The notes beneath the pieces are model-generated. The model was not told where the DNA came from. It made no database searches and saw nothing but the letters and a program-made list of their open reading frames with translations. Shown one piece after another: positions 1 through 10,029 of a DNA stretch of 64,000 nucleotides. The translations under genes and the position numbers were made by a program. Within the stretch, counting starts at the first letter, position 1. Each line of letters begins with the position of its first letter. Source of the DNA: Anaspis maculata. Its lineage: Eukaryota; Arthropoda; Insecta; Coleoptera; Scraptiidae. The stretch covers positions 29,912,877 through 29,976,876 of the forward strand of contig OX421968.1 of NCBI GenBank assembly GCA_949128115.1. Direction: 5' to 3'.

Positions 1-381
1 GCTCTGCCGCCATCTTGGCCGCCATATTGAAATTTCTTATCACTTGACGATATCCATGGAGCTTGGGACTTACCTTTGTTTCGTATGATCATTCTTATTC
101 TGCAGCCAAATTTCAACATTCTGCCGCCATCTTGGCCGCCATATTGGAATCTCTCATTAGTGGAACGATTTCCATGGAACTTGGAACTTACCCTTGTTTA
201 TATAGTAGGTACGATCATTTTGATTTTTAAGCCAAATTTCATGATTCTGACGCTATTTTGGCCGCCATATTGAAATTTCTGCACAAATAACGGTTGAACC
301 CTGATTGACATCTTGCGTTCACTAATCCTTCAAAAAGGAAGTGCGCTACTGAGCCTCATGCCCATGAGGCATATTCGCTTG
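1..381 (-). repeat. dispersed 'ATGGCGGCC' repeat, terminal part
   Basis: Contains several copies of 'GCCGCCATCTTGGCCGCCAT' and runs to an 18-bp perfect palindrome GCCTCATGCCCATGAGGC near 354. The block from about 286 to 381 is an inverted copy of 15,104-15,200, and the rest matches 15,200-15,375 in inverted order. No coding potential. Confidence 0.75.
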
Positions 382-407
382 GTCAACATTGGTATCACTT
401 GGTGCAA

Positions 408-1160
408 CAAAAAAGTCGAAAGTCCAGGACCGGCTTCAAGTCTAGTGAACATTTCTAAAAATTAGATTTTTCAGTATTTAGTTCGAAAATTACAGCAATA
501 AATTAGGGTGGAGTGAATGGAAAATGTCCTCTTGTCTGCATGTGGAACCTTAGATTACTTCAGAAAGCAGCTTAATCAATTTATTCCTTTTGTTCTTTTG
601 GGAATACAAAAAATTATCTCGATAATCTCCTAGTTCACTAGGGAGCACAAGAAATTCTCCTCGGCAACAACTAGAGAGCGGCCCGCAGGGCAGGACCTTA
701 TTCAGGTTCATTTTTCATTTCCTTCACGTTGTTCATCAACAAGTGTGCCTTTTAATAACGTGATTAATTTAAGAAAGAAAACATTTGTGGTGATGGCGGA
801 AAAGAACCCAAAAATAAGCAACAGGAGATTGAGGGCTATTGATTTGTTCGTTTTCTACACATAAAAACTACGTTTCTGAATTATCATTCCTGCTTCATTT
901 TATTTTGCCCGCAAAAAAATTTTGGAAAGAATTTTTTGTATTCTTGAAATCAACAAAGAAAAACTTTGTTTAGCTGGTTTCTAAAGTGACCTTAGGTTCC
1001 ACATGCAGACAAGAGAGCATTTTTCAGCCACTTCACCATAACTTTATGCTGTAATTTTTCAACCAAATACTGAAAAATCGGATTTTTAGAAATAATGTTC
1101 ACTAGACTTGAATCCGGTCCTGGACTATTGTCTTTTCTGCCGTACCAAGTGATTCTAATG
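408..1160. repeat. inverted repeat (fold-back), arms about 140 bp
   Basis: The segment at about 412-553 (from the sequence AGTCCAGGACCGG to ATGTGGAACCTTAG) recurs reverse-complemented at about 990-1,128 with scattered mismatches. The centre (554-989) is AT-rich with no frame worth calling. Confidence 0.7.
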
Positions 1161-1389
1161 TAGGAAAGTGGAAAAAACCGAATCAGCATCAAATTAAAGG
1201 ATGAAGATCCGTGAAAGAATGAGTGCTTAAACTAGTTTTCACTAGATCGCAGCCGACCCAAATCTCAAAAGAAATTTTTTTCTGGGCAGACTTTTGGGTG
1301 TGCCGAAAAAATTGAATGATGTTCCTTGTAGCATTTTTTCTGTCGTTTCTGAATCTGATATTGGTTTTCCAAAAAAACATTCAAAAAGA

Positions 1390-1684
1390 TGATTTTTCTA
1401 GCAAAAACTTTGAAAATAAAAAAAATTAGTCCGGCCCTGAAATTTCCGAACTACTTCATGGTGCGATGTATACTAACATCAGGAGAACATACCTATCAAA
1501 TTTCATTCGAATTCATCAAGCCATTCAAAAGATATAGCTCATTAAAAAATTCGACGAAATACATGATTACCCTGTAACATCAAAACGAAAAGCGATAAAA
1601 AATTTCAAAGCGAGATCCTAATTCGCCTAGAGAAACTGGACATACCTTTAAGCTATATCGGTTTCCTCCTGCAACACCCTGTAT
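1390..1684. repeat. degenerate MITE ending in ACACCCTGTA
   Basis: Resembles 9,483-9,786 in order and wording (GGCCCTG near the left, AAGCTAT-TCGGTTT near the right) and both end at an ACACCC terminus, the type seen at ends of Tc1/mariner-related MITEs. Too diverged to define target duplications. Confidence 0.45.
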
Positions 1685-2067
1685 AATAGATATATACGTG
1701 ATGGTTTGTCGATAGAAAAAACTTTTGAATAACCATTTATAGCAAATTGATTTAGCTACAAATTAGCTCAGTGTATTTTTTTCGATAAAAGTTGTCGTTC
1801 TCGAGATATATGCGAAAAACCGTTTTTCGCGACCTTTGACCTCGCGTAACTTTACTAGCGGCAACCATATCGATGGGAACTTTCATAAATTATTCAGGGT
1901 CACAATACTAAGGTGCATGCAAAAATTCAGCCTGTTACAATTTTTTCCATTCGGTGGAGCAGTTTCAAAGTTATGTCAAAAAATCGATTTTCTAATCCAA
2001 ATTCGAAGGGCTGTGTCTCCGATGTGCTCGGAATTTTCCCTTATAAAATTTTATTTCGCCACCGATT

Positions 2068-2850
2068 AAATCGATAGCCAATTGAATTGGCTATTATTTC
2101 CGTATTTCAAAATGGCCAACATTTTAAAATTCAAGATGGCAGAAACAATTGAAAATAGGCCTTCATTTGTTCTCGTTGCTTTTTATTTAAAATCACCAGT
2201 AAGTCAAAACCATTAACGTATTATGAAGGAATAGATCTTTCTTGTCAATTCAAGACCACAACCAGTAGAATCGGGTCATCGGCTGAGGAACTATTGCGAG
2301 TTGAAGCGAAGCCTACTTTCCGTTTTTTTATTTCCGCATAACTGATCCAAATTTAGGTATCCTGTCCGCCAATCCGCCATTGGCTCATTTCTCAACCGAT
2401 TTTCTCAAATTTGGTATCAATGGCTAGCCAATTGGATAGGCTATCTTTTCAATATGAGAATATGACGTCCATGTCAAAATCCAATATGGCGGAAGCAATT
2501 GAAAATAGAATTTCTTCTGTCTTTATTGCTTTTGATAAAAATCAGCAGTAAGTCAAAACCAATTATTATTATGAAGGAATAGACCGCTCTTAACAATCCA
2601 AAACCGCAACCAATAAATCGGGTCATCTGCTGAGGAGCTACGAAGAGTTGAAGCGAAGCCTACCTACCGGTTCCTTTATTCCCGCATAAATGACCCAAAT
2701 TTAGGAATCCTGTCCGTCATATCCTTATTTACCAACCGATTTTTTTAAATTTGGTATCAATGGCTAGCTAATTGGACAAGCTGCCATTTTCATATAAGAA
2801 AATGGCCAACATGTCAAAATTCAAGATGGCGGAAACTATCATGAATGGTA
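2068..2850. repeat. tandem repeat, about 345-bp period, two to three units
   Basis: Marker strings recur at a steady spacing: the AGCCAATTG motif at about 2,076, 2,423 and 2,764, and GTAAGTCAAAACCA at about 2,199 and 2,548. Units include an 'AAGATGGCGGAA' core. No open frame of interest. Confidence 0.75.
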
Positions 2851-4298
2851 TCAACTGACAAAGGTTTGAAGTCACAAACAAAAATTTTATTACAAAAAAA
2901 AATTGATATTTTGTTCTTTTTATTGGGTCTTGCTTTTAGTCAATTTTGGGTCCTTTTTTGTCACCAATTTCTTTCCTGTATTATTATTTTTATTTGACGA
3001 CCTATAACAGACAGCCAGATTTTGAAATAAAGCTATTGAATGCGCTAGTAGTGGACATGCGTTTTCAAAAATTCATCAGGCTTGATTATCTGTTGGTGCT
3101 TGCCTGCCTGTGAAAAGTCAAGATTGCGAAAACGCAATATTGGCAAAATGCAGTAGCAGTGTCTATGCACCAGTTATGAATATAAATCGCTTTTGAAACG
3201 GAACTCAGCCATTGTCGCAACAGACTAGTGTTGACTACTTTGTTCATGTATTCATACTAAATACAACCATCGGTACATAGTATCATATAGGAGTATGCAG
3301 TAAGTACATTATTACAAAAACATCTACATTTTCCGAGTAATCACAGAGATAGTTAAAGAAAAACTATAACTGTGGGAGAGCTTGGAAGGACATATGACGA
3401 AAAGAAAAGCAAAAGTGAGTCTGACCTCAAAGCAAAAAGAAGTCAGGTGTAAAACACCAATCGATTATGAGGATTGGGATTGGGGATTACGATTCAGTTC
3501 CGCAGTCATACGAGGAAGCCGATGTAAAGAAAATTTCTGAAGAATGGCATGTCAAGAGTCAAGAGTCTCAGACTTTTTCAAACTTATTTTCGACAAAACT
3601 TTGATGACCTGATGAATGATATAACAGGATGAGAAGGAAGGTAATAACCAAAAAGCTCAGCCTAACCTGATCCATTTATATTATGAGTACCTATATACTT
3701 AGGCGGCGTAGACTACATGATAATGACAAAGCGAACAACCGGAAAAGAATTCGCGAGAAAAATGGTGATGGCCATTTTTTTCGATAGTGGACAGTGCATA
3801 AAAGTGCATACAGTGCAGTCAATGCATAAAAATTGGACACACTGGTACACTGTGGAAAAACAAATGTCGCGAATCGAGTTTAGATCACAGTTTGTACGTG
3901 AATTACTTCTAAAGAATAAAAGCAAAAAGTCGAATAACTTCCGAAACGTGCTTTGGGGGTATCACAATAGATAGGGTTTGATTTGATAACGTGGAACACT
4001 TGGTGGGAAAACATCCACAAAGCTTCAGGAGAACTTGCAAAGCTTGTAAAAGGACGACATATTATCATGGTTGCAAAAAATGTAATGTTTTTTGCAGTCA
4101 AAATAATTTTTAAATATCATGAAAAAAAAAGCCCATTTCACCAATATTGCGAAAACGCAAGGTCACTTTTTTTGTACTATTTAAAAAAAAAACAATAGTT
4201 TTATCCGATAATAATATTATTATCGACACAATAAACAAGTTTTAACACCAAAAGGAAAAATTTTCCACGTAATTTTGGTAGTGGTAGAAGATGGGTTA
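2851..4298. other. intronic or flanking DNA without a recognisable gene
   Basis: AT-rich. Frames at 3,717-3,974 and 3,983-4,198 include a KMVMAIFFDSGQ string that faintly recalls the catalytic region of mariner transposases, but stops and frameshifts surround it and I cannot assign it. Confidence 0.3.
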
Positions 4299-4350
4299 AT
4301 AATCACACACATTACCCGTATAATTTTGCCGTGCTTAAGAACCGGCGCCT

Positions 4351-7185
4351 CGAAACCCGTTGGACTCGAAGTTTCGTCCCTGGTCTGAGTGTAGCTCCAG
4401 AGGTACTCCGAAGCGGCTAATCAGATTGTCTACTAGCACCCTTGCCACCGTAGAAGCCTTTGGTTGGGTAGGGCGTACGCTTCCGGCCACTTGCTGAAGT
4501 AGTCCATGGCAACCAGGATGTATTTGTTGTCATCTTCCGTTGTCGGGAACGGACCAGTCACATCGATCGCGGTGCGTTCAAAAGGCGCTCCAACATTGTA
4601 AGTCTTCAGCTCCCCTCGGCTGCGAGCTTTTGGTCCTTTGCTGGCCGCACAAACCTCGCACTGGCGACACCATGTTTCCGCGTCGTTCCGGCAGTTCACC
4701 CAGCAGAACCACTTGCGCACCTTGGCCAACGTCTTGTTCACCCCAAGGTGCCCTCCAGTGACGCCATCGTGCATCTCCTTAAGGACCTCTCTCACTCTCT
4801 TCTTGGGAAGCACCAATTGAATCATCTCCTTCTTCCCATCAGGACTCTCCCAGACTATCTTCAGCAGCCCATTCTGTATCCTCAGAAAATTCCACTGAGC
4901 CCAAAGAGTCTTGAATACCGGGCCCTTTCACCAGAGATCTCGGCCCGCTCTGGTCTGTCCTGGCCAAGTTCCTTACTTTCAGCATGCGAATCGATGGCTG
5001 GGTCCTTACACTGCTCCTTCCTTAGCTCAGCCGTAGTCCAATTTTTCGGGGTTTCGACAACGATTGCCTTGACTTCGACGTTCCCATTCTGCTGGTCTAC
5101 CCTCTTGCAGTGCTTACAGTCCTCGTTGCATGGTCTTCGAGAAAAAGCATCAGCGTTGCCATGACTTTTTCCAGGGCGATGTTGGTGATGATGTTGGGCG
5201 ATGACCTCTAAGTCATACTGTTGCAGTTCCTCGATCCACCGTGCCAACTGTGCTTCAAGATTCTTTAACTGCAGTAGCCATTTTAGGGCAACGTGGTCAG
5301 TCCGCACCAAAAATTTCCGGCCATAGAGGTACTGGTGAAAGTGATCGACAGCTTGTACAATGGCCAGTAGCTTCCTACGCGTCACGCAGTAGTTTCTTTC
5401 AGGCTTGGACAACACCTTGCTGTAGTACGCCACTACTCGCTCTTGGCCCTGCTGGTCTTGTGACAGCACTGCTCCAATTCCGCTGTTGCTGGCGTACTCT
5501 CCTTGTGGAAGAGGGTATGCCAGAATAGGACTCGAGCACAATGCAACCTTTACGAGTCTTGAATGAGTTTTCACATTCCTTGGTCCACAGGAATGACGCA
5601 CGGTCTTCAGTCAGTTTGTGTAAGGGCTTAGCAATGTCAGCGAACTTCTCCACAAATCGTCTGTAATATGTGCATAAGCCCAAGAAACTTCTGACTTCAT
5701 GCTGATTTCTCGGTCGTGGCCATTCTCGGACAGCATCCAATTTCGCTGGATCGATTTCGATTCCTTCCGAAGACACTACGTGCCCCAGAAATTTGACTCG
5801 CTTCTGAAAGAGCACGCATTTCTTTGTGTTAAGCTTGAGAGGTGCACCTCGAAGACGTCGAAATACTTCCCGGAGGTTCTTCAGGTGCTCCTCGAAGGTT
5901 CGACCGATGACCATTACGTCGTCGAGGTAGACTAGGCAAGTTTCCCATGTAAGACCTCGCAAGACGCACTCCATTAGACGTTCAAACGTTGCCGGTGCGT
6001 TGCAAAGTCCAAACGGCATTACAGTAAACTGATAAAGGCCGCTCCCGGCGGAAAACGTCGTGTCGTCGACGAAACAAAAAGTGTCGTCAATCCGAGGCAG
6101 TGGATAGCTGTCTTTTTTTGTCACATCATTGAGTTTGCGGTAGTCCACACAAAATCGCGTACTCCCGTCTTTCTTCGTGACCAAAACAACCGGTGAAGAC
6201 CATGGGCTCGTCGATTCTTCTATCACGCCTTCATCCAACATGTTTTTCAAGAGCTTCGGCACCTCTTCTTGCTTCGCCAATGGTAGGCGCCTGGGAGCCT
6301 GTCGGATCGGTGCGGCGTTCTCAGTGTCGATCCGATGTTGGATCACGCTGGTCCTCCCGGTAGGGTTACCTTCCATCGCAAGCTGCAGCTTCTTCTTGTA
6401 TGAATTGCGTCGCAAGATCCTTCTCCTTGCCACTCAGATGTTTCCAGTCAGGCGAGAACATCTCCACTAGCTTTTTCTCCAAGAGCTTGGGAATCGCAGC
6501 CTTTGTAGACACGTCTTCACAGCGCGAGAACCATTCTACGGGTTTACACTTGCCCAAGGTCTCCCCTTCTTTGATTGCTCCACATGTCTTGTTCGGGTTA
6601 TTGACTTTGATCGGGATTTTCGTTTTGCCCATCTTAATCAATGTCTTAGCCATGATGCAGCTGGCAGCTGTGTCGGATTCAGCAATGCCGGCGACATGTC
6701 CTCCAGGTTGCCCGCTTAGTGTTGCCCACACGATTTTCTCGGAGTTAGCAGCTACACGAACGGTGTTAGCCGAAAGTAGGTGGATTCCCTCAGCGGCCTT
6801 CATGGATGTTTCAAGCGCCAATTCCTCGTTTCCGATATTCAACGTCCGCTATCCAACATCCAGGATGAATCTGTACATATCCATCAAGTCCAGGCCAAGT
6901 ATGAAGTCGTCCACAATGTCAGCGACCAAAAACTTTACTCGCAGCAAAAACCGTCCAAAGCGAATGCTCACTTCAGCTTCTCCGTACAATGTAGGAGCTT
7001 CTCCGGTAGCTGTAGTCAAACGAGCGCCGTCCTTCAGCGACACAATGCGTTGCTTTCGAAGTATCCCTCGTCGAACGATTGACTTCGTGGCTCCGGTATC
7101 GATTACGAACACGCAATTGTCCTCGTCAAGCTTTCCACTAAGAAGAAGGCTATTGGGTGACTTCCGCAGCAGTCAGACGGAGTAA
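4351..7185 (-). pseudogene. gypsy pol: protease, RT, RNase H, integrase, disabled
   Basis: Protease has the VIDTGATKSIV active-site region (about 7,100) and a GLDLMD flap. After a stop at 6,849 and a frameshift near 6,400, RT reads SPWSSPVVLVTKKDGSTRFC, MPFGLCNAPATFERLM and the catalytic CLVYLDDVMV. The stretch that should contain motif A (with the first catalytic Asp) is deleted between RIDDTF and FSAGSGLYQF. RNase H follows (NSGIGAVLSQ, HVALKWLL) with its first catalytic Asp region altered. Integrase keeps the HLGVNKTLAKVRKWF and CRQCEVCAASKG zinc region and AIDVTGPFP, shifts frame near 4,460, continues to LELHSDQGRNFESN, and is cut at 4,351. Confidence 0.88.
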
Positions 7186-7240
7186 CTCCTGGGGCATTGA
7201 GGACTGCCAGCCAGCGTGCGCCCCTTAGCGCTGGCTGGAA

Positions 7241-8484
7241 TTAGTTTTTTTGATAGCGTCTATCAGGGCTGGAAGTTCTCCGTCCCGGTGTGGAACGGTC
7301 ACTTGAACTCGACCTTTGCCTGCGGTCCCGAAGCAGATGTCCCGGTCTTCTGCAGCCAAAGCAACGCGGTCTTCCTCCAGCTTTTGGCTCGCCTTGGGGT
7401 CTGTTCCGAGACATAGCGCTGAGGAGTTCCTCGAACATCTCCTTCACAGATTTCTCGGAAGTATGTGTTGCTCCGGATTCGTCAAAGTTCACCTCCCTAA
7501 GACGATGAGGGCGCGGAGCATCTTTGGCTGCCTCGATGCGAATAGCTTGAATGAGCGCGTCGCTGATGTTGGCTGGATTGCTGATCATGACCATCTGACA
7601 CAGATCTGGATCTCTTATTCCGCCCATGAAAGTTTCTTTGGCGATTTCGGCCAAAACATCCGCTGGATGAGCTGGATAGGCCAGATGAACCAGCCTCAGG
7701 ACTTCAGATTCGAATTCCTAAAGGCTTTCCCGGTCCTTTGTGTCCTGGCCTTCAGCTGGGTTTGATGGATCTGCCGCACATGAATGTCTCCATACCGGAG
7801 CTCCAGGACCCTCGTCAGCTTGGCAAAGTCTTTCTGCTCACTTTCAAAAATTGTCTGGAGCAGCTCCAATGCTGGGCCTCTGAAAGCCAAGACTAGAGCT
7901 GTGGCTCTCTCGTCGTCGCTCCATCCGTTTGTTTCGGCAGCGGCATCGAACTGCCTCTTATGGTTTCGGCCTCTTATGGTTATGCCTCTCACTGGCGGCG
8001 GTTTCCTGGACCTGTTGTTACAGCTTCGTCATGTTGGCCTTCACCGCTTCCACTTCTTTTTCTACCATCGCAACCATTTTCTCCTCCAGCTTGTTTACAC
8101 TTCCGTCGAAATATCGCGTTTGTTATTCCACAATGGTTAAAATTTCGTCCCTTTCCTCTAGTCGTTTCCTTTCCTGTTCTTCTAGCAGGTTCTTTAATTC
8201 CTGTTCTTGCTTTTCTAGAAGATTCTTCAGTTCTTTCTTGTCTTCTACACGCTGTAAAAGACTCTTCAGTTCTGCCTTGTCTTCTCGACGCTCTTCGACG
8301 CGTTTCTTTTCCTGTTCTTGAAGAAGATTCTTCAATTCGTCTTGTCGCTTCTTGTCCTCTTCTTTCTCTTCAAGACGTTTCTTCTCCTGTTCTTCTTGGA
8401 GACTTTTCTGCTGTGCATCATCGCCATGATGCTCGCCAAAGTGTCTTCGACTTCTGTCTTTGACATGCTTCTCGTCTCCGGCAT
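7241..8484 (-). pseudogene. gypsy gag-like gene, frameshifted
   Basis: Begins [20 protein letters not shown] at 8,484, shifts frame near 8,427 into a long Lys/Glu/Leu coiled coil built of repeats such as ELKNLLEKQEQ, hits a stop at 8,123, then continues in other frames with a capsid-like region (WSDDERATALVLAFRGPALE). It shifts again near 7,715. It closes with a zinc knuckle written CFGCRRPGHLLRDR, in which the last Cys of the CCHC motif has become Arg. At least three disabling changes, so not functional. Confidence 0.8.
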
Positions 8485-8546
8485 TTATTTAACCACGAAT
8501 GTTCCGAACGTCCAGTAGTCGCAGGCCGGATTACTCTCAATTATGC

Positions 8547-8561
8547 CGCTTTCTGACACCA
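8547..8561 (-). other. tRNA primer-binding site of the gypsy element
   Basis: The minus strand reads TGGTGTCAGAAAGCG, beginning with TGG two bases inside the LTR. This has the form of a primer site complementary to the CCA end of a tRNA; the wording resembles leucine-tRNA primer sites, which I infer from memory. Confidence 0.65.
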
Positions 8562-8563
8562 AA

Positions 8564-9069
8564 TGTTACGGATTTCGCGTACGGGTTCGAATATAATTGA
8601 GACGATCGATTTGAAACACACACTGTTTATTACTGCGTACTACAATAAATACACGTCAACAATTATCTACTAGGAAATATATCGCAGGTTTCTATTCGCT
8701 TGTTACCACTTCGCATTCCAATTCAATACTGACTGTTGCACTGTTGGACGGTGCTTTTATATGCCTCCGATTCGCGTTCCCGAGCTTGCTATCATCTTCC
8801 AGCAATTTCCATAGTGGCCCGGCATATGCGGTTTCTAGACCACTCCTGAATAATCACACACATTACGCGTATAATTTTGCCGTGCTCTAGAACCGGCGCC
8901 TCCGCCGAAATGGACAGATGTTTCTCGATAGAGCGTTGGGTCTCCATGTATTCCAATGCCATCGAGTTTACTCTAGAAATGTCCAGAGGCGCATTTGTAC
9001 ACTGCGGCTGTGGTAGAGTTCAGAAAGATCGCGTGTTTACCAGTATGCACGGGATTGCCGGTCGTAACA
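8564..9069 (-). repeat. 5' LTR of the gypsy element
   Basis: About 506 bp bounded by short inverted termini: TGTTACG at one end and CGTAACA at the other, the usual TG...CA form. On the minus strand it ends two bases before the primer-binding site. The interior segment 8,849-8,900 is repeated at 4,299-4,350. The outer boundary at 9,069 rests only on the inverted termini, because no second full LTR exists for comparison. Confidence 0.7.
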
Positions 9070-9894
9070 GTGTCCAACGAGGTATCCAAGTAACACAAAT
9101 AAGCCAACAAAAATATTAATTCTTCTTAATTTTTTTTGGTCAATTTTCAGCCTTTTGTTATGACTTTGAAATTGTGTGCTTCCTTTTTGACATTTTTATT
9201 TCAATCATCTTGGATGGACTATTGGACTGCATCCTCGATATTCAACAATGGTAAAAACGCAACAAACGCTGAGTGCAGTATCTTTTTGTTACGGACTTGC
9301 GGGTTACGGCTATGACACGGCATTGACAAGTCTGTACACGCAAACTGTCCGGATTAGCGTGGTGTGTCCGGATTCAAGAGGTTGTACTGTACTCAATATT
9401 ATTCATTTTATTTGTTCAACAAAGTTGTATTGCACCAAGCAATTTCATTTTTCAGATGCATAAGATTTTCCCTAGTTTCCGAATGTAAAACTGAATTTTG
9501 AAAATTCGCATGCCAGTGTCTCCTTCCGATAGAAATTGAAACTCAGAAGACAGAAATTCTGGCCCTGCAGATTCCGAAATGATCGATGATGCGGTGGTTT
9601 TATCAAGTTTCAAAGATATGCCTCATCATCATGAAAAAACTTTGATAAAATACATGAAACATCATGTATCTTTGAAACGAAGGAAGCTAAAAATGTCAAA
9701 GCCTGACAATTCGTGATTCGCCTCAAAAAAACTCTACTTGCCTTAAAGCTATGTCGGTTTAATTATGTAACAGAAACACCCATTGTATACGTTGCAGACT
9801 CCTGAAAAATAATCAATGTCTCTTGCATAATGATGATAAAAGTCAGAGAAGTGTAGATGGTGAGTATTATCAGCAGAGAATTAGAGGTACAAAC
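9070..9894. other. intron DNA downstream of agrin exon 18
   Basis: No LamG3 continuation found on the minus strand. The part 9,483-9,786 is a degenerate MITE related to 1,390-1,684; 9,280-9,410 has a few CG-rich strings but no convincing exon. Confidence 0.5.
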
Positions 9895-10029
9895 CTGCTT
9901 GTATCGGAGAAATCTAAATTGTAATAGTCTTGATCAGTGGTGTTATTGAAATTGTAGACGCCGTCGTCTTCGATGACATCGACGGTATCATCTTCACTCT
10001 CGATATAGTCGTCGGTTGTTAAATTGAAG
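9895..10029 (-). CDS. agrin: agrin exon 18: symmetric acidic exon inside LamG3
   Basis: 135 bases, exactly 45 codons, phase 2 on both sides, so it can be included or skipped without a frameshift. Acceptor aacag, donor gtttgt. The peptide is very acidic and Tyr-rich ([31 protein letters not shown]) and does not look like a LamG strand. It interrupts LamG3 just after its first strand, so it is probably an inserted loop and a candidate alternative exon. Tyr residues flanked by Asp/Glu are possible sulfation sites (inference). The rest of LamG3 is not seen to the left and must lie beyond position 1. Confidence 0.78.

Larger units (their letters stand above)
4299..9069 (-). mobile_element. Ty3/gypsy LTR retrotransposon, defective
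   Basis: In minus-strand order: LTR (9,069-8,564), primer-binding site, gag, protease, reverse transcriptase, RNase H, integrase, then an abrupt junction to a 52-bp piece of LTR interior (4,350-4,299). The pieces are collinear with a standard gypsy element of about 5 kb, but frames are broken in gag, between protease and RT, in RT and in integrase. It sits downstream of the last visible agrin exon, probably within the gene. Two further relics of a closely similar family lie at 21.8-22.0 kb and 24.2-24.6 kb. Confidence 0.9.

Noticed and set aside
3717..4198. Possible mariner transposase relic
   Set aside because: Only one short string resembles the family; no second catalytic block or terminal repeats could be placed.
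8877..9119. 80-residue plus-strand frame
   Set aside because: Lies mostly within the gypsy LTR and lacks any domain signature.
1..9894. Rest of agrin LamG3
   Set aside because: Searched the minus strand for LamG closing strands (for example a GCI-type end) without success; probably beyond the left edge.
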